Assembly (NCBI RefSeq): GCF_001885075.1
Contig: NZ_MODU01000004.1
Coordinates: 744,001 to 808,000 of the forward strand
Direction of reading: 5' to 3'
DNA length: 64,000 nucleotides
Source of the DNA: Alteromonas sp. V450
Lineage (GTDB): Bacteria; Pseudomonadota; Gammaproteobacteria; Enterobacterales; Alteromonadaceae
Position 1 is the stretch's first letter. The number at the start of each line of letters is the position of its first letter. Positions 1 through 8,841 of the stretch are shown here, in pieces. The notes beneath the pieces were generated by a model. That model searched no databases, was not told the DNA's origin, and saw nothing but the letters and a program-made list of their open reading frames with translations. The translations under genes were made by a program, and so were the position numbers.

Positions 1-2154
1 CGCGTCAATGCACAGCAAGCTCGCCGTTTCCTCGACCGTGTTGTAGGGTTTATGGTTTCTCCACTTCTGTGGAAAAAAATCGCTAGAGGCCTTTCTGCTG
101 GTCGTGTTCAATCGGTTGCAGTAAGGCTTGTTGTAGAGCGTGAGCGAGAAATTAAGGCGTTTGTGCCTGAGGAATTCTGGGACGTACACGCAGATTTAAG
201 CAGTCAGCAACAAGCAGCACTTCGCATGTTGGTAGCGAAGTACCAAGGCAACGCGTTCAAGCCTAAAAATAAATCAGAAACAGATAAAGCACTTGCTGAG
301 CTTGAAGGGGCTGACTATAAGGTAGAAAGTCGAGAATCTAAGCCTACGCAAAGTCGTCCCTCTGCACCATTTATTACCTCAACGCTACAACAAGCGGCAA
401 GTACTCGACTGGGATTTGGTGTTAAGAAAACCATGATGATGGCACAGCGCCTTTATGAGGCGGGCTACATCACCTATATGCGTACTGATTCAACTAATTT
501 AAGCCAAGAGGCGTTGGATAGTGCCCGTGCGTACATTTCAGATAATTTTGGTGACAAGTACCTGCCTGATTCGCCAAATCGCTACGGTAGTAAAGAAGGT
601 GCGCAAGAGGCGCACGAAGCGATCCGCCCTTCAAATGTGAGCATAAGTGCTGCAAGTTTAGGCGACATGGAACGCGATGCACAGCGTCTTTATGAGCTTA
701 TTTGGCGCCAGTTTGTGGCCTGTCAAATGACGCCAGCTAAGTACGATGCGACTACCATCAAAGTTGCAGCAGGTGATTACGAGCTAACGGCGAAAGGTCG
801 CGTACTTAAGTTCGACGGTTGGACGCGTGTTCAGCCGCAGCTTCGCAAGAAAGGTGAAGAAGAGCTTATGTTACCTGATGTGCAAAAAGGCGATGTGCTT
901 GATTTGAAAGCGCTTGATCCTAAGCAGCACTTTACTAAGCCCGTAGCGCGTTTCAATGAAGCCTCTTTAGTAAAAGAGTTAGAAAAGCGCGGTATAGGTC
1001 GTCCATCGACATACGCCAGTATTATATCTACCATTCAAGATCGCGGTTATGTTCGCTTAGAGAATAAGCGTTTTTATGCCGAGAAGATGGGCGAGATTGT
1101 TAACGATCGTCTCATGGAAAACTTCGACGATTTAATGAGTTATGACTTTACCGCCAATATGGAGCAACATCTTGATGATATTGCTGAAGGCAATAAAGAC
1201 TGGAAAGATGTACTTAATGATTTCTACAGTGGATTCTACGGTAAACTGCTGAACGCAGAAAAAGACCCAGAAGAAGGGGGAATGCGTTTAAACCAGGCGG
1301 TACCTGCTGGTATTGAGTGCGATAAATGCGGCCGTGAAATGAATGTGAGAACCGCCTCAACTGGCGTATTCTTGGGCTGCTCAGGCTACAATTTGCCACC
1401 TAAAGAGCGCTGCACGAACACCATGAATTTAACTCCAGGTGATGAAGTGGTGAAAGTGGACGATGAAGAAGAGCTGGAAACAGAAGCGCTTCGCTCTAAA
1501 AAACGTTGTCCTGAATGTGGCACGGCGATGGACAGCTATTTGGTTGACGAAACCCGTAAACTTCATGTGTGTGGTAACACACCCACATGCGATGGCACTT
1601 TAGTTGAAACGGGCACATTTAAGATAAAAGGGTATGACGGCCCTATTATTGAGTGTGACAAATGCGGCAGCGATATGGAGCTGAAAAATGGTCGATTTGG
1701 CAAATACTTCGGCTGCACCAACGAAGAATGTAAGAATACGCGTAAGCTACTTAGAAACGGCGAAGCTGCGCCGCCAAAAGAAGATCCGGTAGATTTACCT
1801 GAGCTGCCGTGTGAAAAATCAGACGCGCACTTTATGTTACGTGACGGCGCGTCGGGTATTTTCTTAGCAGCGCATAACTTTCCTAAGTCGCGAGAGACGC
1901 GTGCGCCGAAAGTGGAAGAACTTGCGCGCTTTAGAGACAGAATTTCGCCGAAATTCTACTATCTTGCTGATGCGCCGAAGACAGATCCAGATGGGAATCC
2001 TGCAATAGTTCGCTATAGCAGAAAAACTAAACAGCAATACGTAATGTCTGAAAATGACAATGGTAAGGCAACAGGCTGGTCTGCGTGGTACGACAATGGC
2101 AAGTGGCAAGAGCAAGCGGCTAAAAAGCCAGCGGCTAAAGCCAAGAAAAAATAA
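1..2154 (+). CDS. topA: DNA topoisomerase I (5' end cut by window)
   Basis: Type IA topoisomerase that relaxes negative supercoils in the nucleoid. The reading frame is open from base 1, so the gene starts upstream; 717 residues are visible and about 160 N-terminal residues (most of the Toprim domain) are missing, judged by alignment with E. coli Tyr319. The catalytic tyrosine lies in [10 protein letters not shown] at window codon 159. The stretch [17 protein letters not shown] and the motif GIGRPSTYA are typical of the family. Three C-terminal zinc-ribbon Cys clusters follow (CDKCG...C, CPECG...C, CDKCG...C), then a basic alanine/lysine tail. A terminator hairpin follows 40 bases after the stop. 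Identification is secure; only the 5' end is unseen. Confidence 0.97.
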   Translation, partial: RVNAQQARRFLDRVVGFMVSPLLWKKIARGLSAGRVQSVAVRLVVEREREIKAFVPEEFWDVHADLSSQQQAALRMLVAKYQGNAFKPKNKSETDKALAELEGADYKVESRESKPTQSRPSAPFITSTLQQAASTRLGFGVKKTMMMAQRLYEAGYITYMRTDSTNLSQEALDSARAYISDNFGDKYLPDSPNRYGSKEGAQEAHEAIRPSNVSISAASLGDMERDAQRLYELIWRQFVACQMTPAKYDATTIKVAAGDYELTAKGRVLKFDGWTRVQPQLRKKGEEELMLPDVQKGDVLDLKALDPKQHFTKPVARFNEASLVKELEKRGIGRPSTYASIISTIQDRGYVRLENKRFYAEKMGEIVNDRLMENFDDLMSYDFTANMEQHLDDIAEGNKDWKDVLNDFYSGFYGKLLNAEKDPEEGGMRLNQAVPAGIECDKCGREMNVRTASTGVFLGCSGYNLPPKERCTNTMNLTPGDEVVKVDDEEELETEALRSKKRCPECGTAMDSYLVDETRKLHVCGNTPTCDGTLVETGTFKIKGYDGPIIECDKCGSDMELKNGRFGKYFGCTNEECKNTRKLLRNGEAAPPKEDPVDLPELPCEKSDAHFMLRDGASGIFLAAHNFPKSRETRAPKVEELARFRDRISPKFYYLADAPKTDPDGNPAIVRYSRKTKQQYVMSENDNGKATGWSAWYDNGKWQEQAAKKPAAKAKKK

Positions 2155-2195
2155 GGCCAGTGAATAATAGTCACGCCTGCTAACACAAGATGTAT

Positions 2196-2220
2196 GCCCG
2201 AAAAATGTTCGGGCTTTCTT
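2196..2220 (+). terminator. Rho-independent terminator after topA
   Basis: Perfect 7-bp stem GCCCGAA/TTCGGGC with a 5-base loop, followed by TTTCTT. It ends the topA transcript before the next gene on the same strand. Confidence 0.75.
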
Positions 2221-2293
2221 TGCCGGTTAGTGAATATAACTCGCCGATTGCACAATATAGAGATAGCGTCGTAAACAGTAGAAGAGAATAGTT

Positions 2294-2845
2294 ATGGCCT
2301 CCTTACAAGACCAACTTCTGAAAGCCGGTTTGGCCGATAAAGCGTCAGCAAAACAAGCACGCGCTGACAAACGTAAAAAACAAAAACAGAAGAATAAACA
2401 AAAACAACCAATAATCGATGAAGCGACTATTGCTGCTCAAAAGGCCGCTGAAGAGAAAAAAGCCCGCTCCCGTGAGCTGAATCAGCTTCAACAGCAGGAG
2501 AAGGAAAAACGTTCAGTTGCAGCACAGGTTAAGCAACTTATAACGGTAAATAAGCAACCGCGTAGCGGAGACATGCTGTTGAACTTTACTCACGACAACG
2601 TGGTGAAGCGAATGTATGTGAGCGAAGAGATTCATAGACAGGTGACCAAAGGCCGCCTTGCCATTGTAATATTAGATGACGCTTACGAACTTGTACCAAC
2701 GCCCGTTGCAGACAAAATTTCCCAGCGCGATGAGTCCTTTGTCATCTATCGAGCAGACCTTGATAAAAGCGGTACAGACGGCAAAGACGAAGCCGAAGAT
2801 GATTGGTATGCCGATTATGAGATACCCGATGATCTTACTTGGTAA
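2294..2845 (+). CDS. yaiL: DUF2058 family protein, YaiL-like
   Basis: 183-residue cytoplasmic protein of the DUF2058 family (E. coli YaiL), whose biochemical role is not established. The N-terminus MASLQDQLLKAGLADK is characteristic and is followed by a very lysine-, glutamine- and alanine-rich segment (about residues 17-75) likely to be helical or coiled coil and to bind nucleic acid. A compact C-terminal domain from about residue 80 contains FTHDNVVKRMYVSEEIHRQ and ends in an acidic tail. It stands alone between two terminators, so it is probably monocistronic. Family assignment is confident; function is unknown. Confidence 0.85.
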   Translation: MASLQDQLLKAGLADKASAKQARADKRKKQKQKNKQKQPIIDEATIAAQKAAEEKKARSRELNQLQQQEKEKRSVAAQVKQLITVNKQPRSGDMLLNFTHDNVVKRMYVSEEIHRQVTKGRLAIVILDDAYELVPTPVADKISQRDESFVIYRADLDKSGTDGKDEAEDDWYADYEIPDDLTW

Positions 2846-2901
2846 GCTAAGGCGTTACTGTCCACAAATATAAGTACTAGAAAAGAAAAGGCGCGAAAAT
2901 T

Positions 2902-2936
2902 AGCACTGCTGATAATTAGATTGGCAGTGTTTTTGT
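2902..2936 (+). terminator. Probable terminator after yaiL
   Basis: CACTGC/GCAGTG stem (with flanking wobble pairs) around a 14-base AT-rich loop, followed by TTTTTGTG. The loop is long, so strength is uncertain. The rest of the 250-base gap (to 3098) is AT-rich and presumably holds the promoter of the next gene. Confidence 0.55.
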
Positions 2937-3098
2937 GTGTGCAAAAAGGTGTTAAAGCGATGATGTAGACGATTTAATGTGCAGCCTCTGGTGAGACATC
3001 CTTAGAATATTTAATGATATCTTTCCCCCTCGCTATCAAAATAAAAATTTTTATCCTATACCTTTAATTACATTACATCACTCCATTTAGGGAAGACA

Positions 3099-3935
3099 GT
3101 GAAAAGCATACTACGCATTTTTTTTATCCCACTTCTATTGCCACTGTGCTTTTTCTGCGGCAAGTCACAGGCAGGGTTGTTTAGCATCGAGGTGAATAAC
3201 TTAGGGGGGCTTACACCAAGTCAATCGCGTTTATTTGATGACGCGGTAGCTTATTGGCAAAGTTTTCTCACAGGCGTTCAGGCAAATTCAGACCACACGT
3301 TGACAATCTATGCGCTAGGGGCACAAATAGATGGTAAGGGAGGAGTATTAGGGCAGGCGGGGCCCATAGGTCGCACGGTTTATGAAAACAGCCTTTTCGC
3401 TTATTCAGTCACTGGGATAATGCGCTTTGATACTGAAGACTTGGTAAATCTAGAAAGGCAAAACACCCTGTTTGACGTCATTATTCATGAAATGGCGCAT
3501 GTAATTGGTTTTGGTACACTGTGGGACCAAACACAACTTTTTCCGGGCAGTCAGTCGGTTTACAAAGCAGGAAGTGGCCGCTATACCGGGAGTTATGCGC
3601 TAAACACGTATCAAGAAGAATTTAATACTAATGCTTCGTTCATTCCAGTTGAACGCGATGGTGGCCCGGGCACTGAAGATAGCCACTGGGACGAGCAATG
3701 GCTTGGAGGGTCCTCTGAGTTAATGACTGGCTATTTAGAATCAAGGTCGACTTATCTAAGTAACACTACTATCGCATCTTTTGCTGATATTGGTTACGAA
3801 ACTGTGATCACACATGCCGTAAATGAATCGCCGGTCGCGTTGCTCTTTATTTTCAGTCTAATGGTCATGAAGAGAAAGTATCGAAAGCGCAAAACGGCTG
3901 TTGAAAACAATGCGTGGCTGCTTCATGCAAAGTAA
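3099..3935 (+). CDS. Secreted leishmanolysin-like zinc metalloprotease
   Basis: 278 residues with GTG start preceded by AGGGAAG. An N-terminal signal peptide (about residues 1-26, hydrophobic core IFFIPLLLPLCFFCG) directs export. The zinc site HEMAH is at residues 130-134, within IIHEMAHVIGFGTLW, the form seen in bacterial leishmanolysin-like peptidases (M8-related). A downstream DSHWDE likely provides the third ligand, and ELMTGYL looks like the Met-turn, followed by the usual TIASFADIGYE segment. The C-terminus has a short NESP motif, a hydrophobic stretch (VALLFIFSLMVM) and a basic cluster (KRKYRKRK). That layout resembles PEP-CTERM sorting signals but lacks the exact PEP motif. It could be membrane anchored or sorted to the surface. 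Fold assignment is confident, substrate unknown. Confidence 0.8.
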   Translation: MKSILRIFFIPLLLPLCFFCGKSQAGLFSIEVNNLGGLTPSQSRLFDDAVAYWQSFLTGVQANSDHTLTIYALGAQIDGKGGVLGQAGPIGRTVYENSLFAYSVTGIMRFDTEDLVNLERQNTLFDVIIHEMAHVIGFGTLWDQTQLFPGSQSVYKAGSGRYTGSYALNTYQEEFNTNASFIPVERDGGPGTEDSHWDEQWLGGSSELMTGYLESRSTYLSNTTIASFADIGYETVITHAVNESPVALLFIFSLMVMKRKYRKRKTAVENNAWLLHAK

Positions 3936-3953
3936 CAGTGAGTTAAAGCGTTT

Positions 3954-4520
3954 ATGTTAATTGGGTTGGTCTTGGCCGGCGGCCAAGCGAGAAGAATGGG
4001 TGAAGACAAAGCGTTAATGAAATATAAAGGTAATACGCTGATTAATCATACATCCGCGCTTCTTGAACAAGCAGGTTGCGAACAAATTTTCATTAGCCGA
4101 AATACGCCGGGCTTTATCAACGATGTAATAGAAAACGGTGGGCCACTTGCTGGCCTGCATGCTTTGATGCGGATGCTTCATCATAGGGCTGAAAAAGGCA
4201 CAATAGTAGATGTCGTAGTTATGCCTGTTGATATGCCTCTGATGAGCCCCAAATTTTTACAGTCAATGGTCAATTATGGCAGAGAGCACAAACGACCATG
4301 TTATGTAGAAGAGCGCTTTCTGCCGTTCTATTTACCCGTCGAGAGCTCTCATTTCTCAGCATTAGAGCAATATCTTGTGGTAGAAAACCGAAGGCGGGTA
4401 GTTGGCTTTTTACAACGAATTGATGCACTTACTTATCAAGAAGCAACCGCCAGTAAAAATGACAGTGCGCAATGGCTTAATGTCAACACACCAGATGACT
4501 GGCCTAATGAAACGCAATAA
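3954..4520 (+). CDS. mobA: Molybdenum cofactor guanylyltransferase MobA
   Basis: 188-residue cytoplasmic nucleotidyltransferase that attaches GMP to molybdopterin to make the guanine dinucleotide cofactor (MGD). The N-terminus carries the signature LAGGQARRMGEDKALMKYKG; GGPLAGLHAL and PVDMPLMSP are the other conserved elements (the Asp of DMPL binds metal). The gene begins 18 bases after the protease stop and is followed by fdhD and a convergent molybdoenzyme gene. This context fits maturation of a bis-MGD enzyme. Length is normal for the family (about 190). Confidence 0.93.
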   Translation: MLIGLVLAGGQARRMGEDKALMKYKGNTLINHTSALLEQAGCEQIFISRNTPGFINDVIENGGPLAGLHALMRMLHHRAEKGTIVDVVVMPVDMPLMSPKFLQSMVNYGREHKRPCYVEERFLPFYLPVESSHFSALEQYLVVENRRRVVGFLQRIDALTYQEATASKNDSAQWLNVNTPDDWPNETQ

Positions 4521-4575
4521 AGACCTTTACACTATGAAAAAAGGTGGCGAACGAGAATGATACAGGAGGGTTGAT

Positions 4576-5397
4576 GTGACTACCGATGCGCAAAAAGTGT
4601 TTTTGAATGACCCCGAACACCCTTTAGTGCACCGAAAGAGCGCGTTGGTAATTAATGATAACCCTGCCACTGAATCGTTTACATTGGCAGAAGAAGTTGC
4701 GCTTAGCATCAACTATAACGGCATAAACCATGCTGTCATGCTTGTAACTCCTAATGATATTGAAGATTTTATTTTAGGATTCAGCCTAAGCAACGATATT
4801 ATTCAGCATTCTAGGCAGCTCTATGGGATTACTCTTGATTATAATGAGGACTATATCAATGCCGACGTAGAAATAGCCAATCAGGCTTTTTGGAATTTAA
4901 AAAAAAATAAGCGAACATTGGCGGGTACATCAGGTTGTGGCCTATGTGGCGCTCAAGCACTTGAACAGGTGTTGCCAAAACTGGAGCCCGTGAGAGCAGT
5001 GTCCTTGCCTGAGCCTGGTTGGTTTGAGGGCTTAAGAGATCTTATTTCACGAACGCAAGTTTTAGCTCAACGCAGTGGTGCCGTGCACGGAGCAGTTTAT
5101 GTTGACTTAATGCGTAACATACTTGCGTGTCGAGAAGACATTGGAAGACACAATGCTTTTGATAAGCTTATTGGTGCTATCACCACCAAAAAACTCTTTC
5201 AGCCTGAAGGTATTGTTGTGCTTACAAGTCGCTGCAGTTTAGAGTTAGTACAAAAAGCGATAAGAGCTAAGTTTTCCATTTTAGTCACTTTATCTGCGCC
5301 CACAGCACTATCGGTTAAGTGGGCGAGTCGTCATGGTGTTACGCTAGTTCATGTGCCGAAGCGTGATGCTCCAAGGGCCTATACGCCAAATAGGTAA
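4576..5397 (+). CDS. fdhD: Formate dehydrogenase accessory sulfurtransferase FdhD
   Basis: 273-residue cytoplasmic protein that transfers sulfur from IscS to the molybdenum centre of formate dehydrogenases. The catalytic Cys pair is in GTSGCGLCGAQ, and GRHNAFDKLIGA and SRCSLELVQKA are family signatures. Start is GTG at 4576 directly after a strong AGGAGGG; the overlapping ATG and TTG run into an immediate stop, so GTG is the only workable start. It follows mobA by 55 bases and converges on a formate-dehydrogenase-like gene that is its probable client. Confidence 0.93.
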   Translation: MTTDAQKVFLNDPEHPLVHRKSALVINDNPATESFTLAEEVALSINYNGINHAVMLVTPNDIEDFILGFSLSNDIIQHSRQLYGITLDYNEDYINADVEIANQAFWNLKKNKRTLAGTSGCGLCGAQALEQVLPKLEPVRAVSLPEPGWFEGLRDLISRTQVLAQRSGAVHGAVYVDLMRNILACREDIGRHNAFDKLIGAITTKKLFQPEGIVVLTSRCSLELVQKAIRAKFSILVTLSAPTALSVKWASRHGVTLVHVPKRDAPRAYTPNR

Positions 5398-5440
5398 TAA
5401 AAGTTTGGGGAACCTCCTCAATGGACCCGCGAGTCAAGTT

Positions 5441-7765
5441 CTAACTGTTACGCACTTCAATTCGACCGTCTGGTTTAGATTTCGAAAGCTTGATCGCAAT
5501 AAATTTCGACGTTGGTGTGAATGTACCATCGCCGTAGCTTTCAAGCGGTACTAGCGGATTGGTTTCGGGGTAATACGCTGCTGCTTGGCCCGGCGGTATA
5601 TCGTAAGCTACCAACATAAACTGTTTAACTTGGCGAGTTTTGCCGTCGTTCCACATTGATGTAATATCGACTTTATCGCCATCATTAAATCCCAGCTTCT
5701 TAATATCACGTTCATTAACAAAAAGAACGTCCCGCGCGCCAAACACGTTTCTGTAGCGGTCATCCATACCATAGATAGTTGTGTTGTACTGATCGTGAGA
5801 GCGCAATGTTTGTAAAATGAGGTCCGGCTCTTCACCTTTCGCAACGAGGTCAGCATTTAACAGTGAATCAGGCAGGGCGTTAGCAGCAAACTCGGCTTTG
5901 CGCGATGGTGTTAACCAGCGTCTCTCACCTGCTGCATTACCTAAATGAAAACCACCCGGTTGAGCGAGTTTGGTGTTAAAGTCTTTAAAACCGTCTATGG
6001 TGTCGGCAATGAGCTCACGAATATTGCCGTAATCGCTTATTAAGAAGTCCCAGTCTACCGGCGTGTTGCCTAACGTCGCCTTCGCGATACCAGCAATAAT
6101 AGCGGGTTCAGAGCGAAGTTCGGGCGAGCTTGGCGGAAGTTGGCCATAAGAAATATGGACCATAGAAAACGTATCTTCAACGGTTACACCCTGCTGGCCG
6201 TTAGCCTGCATATCGATTTCAGTGCGCCCCAAGCAGGGTAAAATAAGTGCGTCTTTACCTGTGGTTAGGTGAGAACGATTTAATTTGGTGGCGATATGAA
6301 CTGTTAAGTCGCATTGTGACAGCGCAGCATGAGTACGCGGCGTATCTGGCGTCGCTTGGGCGAAATTACCGCCTAGGCCGATGAAAACTTTAGATTCACC
6401 ACTTTCCATAGCCTGAATAGCTTGAATGGTATTGTGACCTCTTTCTCGTGGAACGGCGAAGTTAAACTTGCTTTCTAGCGCGTCGAGCAAGGCTTTAGGC
6501 GGTACCTCGTTAATACCGACGGTTCTATCTCCCTGAACATTGCTGTGGCCCCGAACAGGAGAAAGCCCTGCACCTGGCTTACCCACGTTTCCTCGTAGTA
6601 GCTGAACGTTCACTATTTCCTGAACTGTAGCGACAGAGTGCTTGTGCTGTGTAATTCCCATTGCCCAACACATGATCACCCGTTCTCCACGTTTGTACAT
6701 GGTAGCCGCGTGGCGTATTTCGTCTTTTGATAAGCCGCTCTGCGTTTCAATATGCTCCCAGCTCGTCGCTTCAACTTCAGTTAAATAGTCATCCATGCCG
6801 TTGGTATGTGCATTAATAAAGTCGTGGTCGAATACGGGTGGAGCATTGTTCGCTTTGGCTTCGTGTTCCCAGGTTAGCAGCCATTTAGCAATGCCGCGCA
6901 TAACCGCCATGTCTCCGCCAAGTGCTGGTCTGAAGTAAGCGGTATTAGTTGGGGTTGAGCCATTAGTTAACATCTCAAGGGGGTGCTGCGGGTGTTGAAA
7001 CTTTTCTAACCCGCGCTCTTTTAGCGGGTTAAAGCAAACTACCTGAGCGCCTCTTCTAACAGCGTCGCGCAGCGGCTCTAGCATGCGAGGGTGGTTAGTC
7101 CCGGGGTTTTGACCTATAACAAATATGGTATCTGCCTTTTCAAAGTCGTTAAACGTGACCGTACCTTTACCCACACCTATGGTTGGTTTCATCCCTTGGC
7201 CTGACGCTTCGTGACACATATTCGAACAGTCGGGAAAATTATTGGTGCCAAATGCGCGTACGAATAACTGGTATAAATAGGCGGCTTCGTTACTCGCCCG
7301 CCCAGAGGTATAAAATTCTGCTTGGTGAGGTGAAGGTAAACCATTTAGATGTTTAGCGATAAGTGCAAAGGCATCGTCCCATGATACGGGCTCGTAGTGA
7401 TCAGTCTGAGCATTGAAGCGCATAGGGTGTGTGAGTCTACCTTGTGATTCTAACCAATAGTCAGTGTGCTTCTTGAGCGAACTTACTGAATGGTTAGAGA
7501 AAAACGCAGGGTCAACATAACGGCCCGTAGACTCCCAATTCACCGCTTTAGCACCATTTTCACAAAACTTCACTAATCCGCTTTCTGGCGACTCACCCCA
7601 AGCACACCCTGGGCAGTCAAACCCTTTGTCTTGGTTAGTTTTAAGCATGGCTCGCAAGTTTTTAAGCGGCTTTTCGCTTTGCAGCCAGCTTTGGGTTACG
7701 CTTTTTAAAGCGCCCCATCCACCAGCAGGTTTGTCGTAAGTTTTGATATTGCGCTTATCACTCAT
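5441..7765 (-). CDS. FdhF/YdeP-family molybdopterin oxidoreductase
   Basis: 774-residue catalytic subunit of the molybdopterin bis-MGD oxidoreductase family, closest in pattern to the YdeP branch of formate-dehydrogenase-like enzymes. The N-terminal GFDCPGCAWGE (about residues 48-58) is the YdeP-type Cys motif. DCSNMCHEASGQGM contains the likely metal-ligand Cys region; GQNPGTNHPRML and MCWAMGITQHKHS are MGD-binding signatures. The C-terminal domain (LRSHDQYNTTIYGMDDRYRNV) is the molydop-binding fold. No twin-arginine signal is seen, so it is probably cytoplasmic. The gene converges on mobA-fdhD, which supply cofactor and sulfur. The electron partner is not encoded here and the true substrate of YdeP proteins is uncertain. 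Confidence 0.88.
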   Translation of the reverse strand: MSDKRNIKTYDKPAGGWGALKSVTQSWLQSEKPLKNLRAMLKTNQDKGFDCPGCAWGESPESGLVKFCENGAKAVNWESTGRYVDPAFFSNHSVSSLKKHTDYWLESQGRLTHPMRFNAQTDHYEPVSWDDAFALIAKHLNGLPSPHQAEFYTSGRASNEAAYLYQLFVRAFGTNNFPDCSNMCHEASGQGMKPTIGVGKGTVTFNDFEKADTIFVIGQNPGTNHPRMLEPLRDAVRRGAQVVCFNPLKERGLEKFQHPQHPLEMLTNGSTPTNTAYFRPALGGDMAVMRGIAKWLLTWEHEAKANNAPPVFDHDFINAHTNGMDDYLTEVEATSWEHIETQSGLSKDEIRHAATMYKRGERVIMCWAMGITQHKHSVATVQEIVNVQLLRGNVGKPGAGLSPVRGHSNVQGDRTVGINEVPPKALLDALESKFNFAVPRERGHNTIQAIQAMESGESKVFIGLGGNFAQATPDTPRTHAALSQCDLTVHIATKLNRSHLTTGKDALILPCLGRTEIDMQANGQQGVTVEDTFSMVHISYGQLPPSSPELRSEPAIIAGIAKATLGNTPVDWDFLISDYGNIRELIADTIDGFKDFNTKLAQPGGFHLGNAAGERRWLTPSRKAEFAANALPDSLLNADLVAKGEEPDLILQTLRSHDQYNTTIYGMDDRYRNVFGARDVLFVNERDIKKLGFNDGDKVDITSMWNDGKTRQVKQFMLVAYDIPPGQAAAYYPETNPLVPLESYGDGTFTPTSKFIAIKLSKSKPDGRIEVRNS

Positions 7766-8171
7766 TTTTCGCCCCTGTGCCTGCGCGGTTGTTTATCATA
7801 GAAAAACAGTTACAACTGCCAAGTCATTGTCTCAATACACAATAACCATTCTTCTATTGGTGTTCCATTATTTACGCTAACTATTTGATAGGGTTCATTA
7901 ATTAACCGTTTATTTCAAGCTGAGAGCCCGCTATCAGTAGGCGTTAAGCTTTTTATGCCGCGAGCGTCAACCGTCCAAGCAGCAGAAAGTTGAAGCGCAT
8001 TTTGAGCAAATGGGTTGCGTTACGTTAATCCTATCGTTATCTTCGCTACGGTCCTAAAATGAGGATCTTGATAACAATGGCTTTAAAATTCGTTTAAACC
8101 AACAAAGGTCTTTCGAAGCGCTTATTCAATGCGCTTCTCACACGTTAATAACAAACATTCATCGAGGCAAC
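7766..8171. other. 406-base divergent intergenic region
   Basis: Region between the minus-strand molybdoenzyme and the plus-strand acetyltransferase; it must hold both promoters, but I find no convincing -35/-10 pair. A 7-bp inverted repeat GAAGCGC/GCGCTTC with a 9-base loop sits at 8115-8137, 35 bases before the elaA start, and could be a leader hairpin or operator. I see no gene. Confidence 0.35.
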
Positions 8172-8636
8172 ATGGTTTCTTGGCAATCACTTACTTTTAA
8201 CGAACTGACTAATCATCAACTCTTCGACTTACTCAAGCTGCGTGTCGATGTTTTTGTTGTTGAACAAAACTGTGCCTATCCTGAGCTTGATGAAAAAGAC
8301 CGCCACCCGGAAACACGCCATTTAATGGGGTTTCAAGACAACAACTTAGTGGCGTGTGCACGATTACTTGGCGAAGGCGTAAGTTATCCATCGGTCAGTA
8401 TCGGCCGAGTGGCTACCAGCGAAACCTTCAGAGGGAAGGGGGCTGGTAAAGCGCTTATGCGTGAAGCTCTTGATCATTGCGAGGCGCTATGGCCGGGCTG
8501 TGATATTGAAATTGGCGCGCAAGAATATTTAAAAGGCTTTTATGAAAGCTTTGGGTTTGAAGCCACGTCGACTATGTACTTGGAAGACGATATTCCCCAC
8601 ATCGATATGAAAAGAGCAGGTACGGCAAAAGCCTAG
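8172..8636 (+). CDS. elaA: GNAT family N-acetyltransferase, ElaA-like
   Basis: 154-residue GNAT acetyltransferase of the ElaA type (substrate unproven). The N-terminal part LKLRVDVFVVEQNCAYPELD is the diagnostic ElaA segment. The acetyl-CoA binding motif A is in VSIGRVATSETFRGKGAGKALM, and the end contains GFYESFGFEA followed by PHIDM. ATG start is preceded by GAGGCAAC. It is a single gene, flanked downstream by an unusual inverted-repeat element. Confidence 0.88.
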   Translation: MVSWQSLTFNELTNHQLFDLLKLRVDVFVVEQNCAYPELDEKDRHPETRHLMGFQDNNLVACARLLGEGVSYPSVSIGRVATSETFRGKGAGKALMREALDHCEALWPGCDIEIGAQEYLKGFYESFGFEATSTMYLEDDIPHIDMKRAGTAKA

Positions 8637-8646
8637 CTCGAAAAAA

Positions 8647-8781
8647 CGGTTGGCATAACTTTGTACCAGTCCGCATAGATAATTACCCACTCAGCGAGCA
8701 ATGAACTATGCGGATTGGCATTAGCTTTGGCTCAGGTGTTTTGCCTGAGTATTAAGCCAAGTTGCTTGTGCGTGCCAACCG
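8647..8781. repeat. Branched inverted-repeat element (three-way junction), possible ncRNA or terminator
   Basis: An outer perfect 9-bp repeat CGGTTGGCA (8647-8655)/TGCCAACCG (8773-8781) encloses two further stems. One is CCAGTCCGCATAG (8666-8678)/CTATGCGGATTGG (8706-8718), 13 bp with one G-U on the plus strand. The other is CTCAGG (8731-8736)/CCTGAG (8744-8749), extended by an imperfect CTTTGGC/GCCAAG flank. Read on the minus strand the outer stem is followed at once by TTTTTT (8641-8646), so it could act as the terminator of the minus-strand HAD gene or as the 3' end of a small RNA. No family is recognised. No obvious target duplication flanks it, so a mobile-element reading is unsupported. 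Confidence 0.6.
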
Positions 8782-8841
8782 ATAAACTGTGCTTTTTAGT
8801 GGACCTTGAGACTACCTTGATGCCTTGTTAAACCCTAACGC

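Noticed and set aside
8676-8690. 15-base string ATAGATAATTACCCA shared with 46625-46640
   Set aside because: A match of this length between two sites is expected by chance in 64 kb and the flanks differ.
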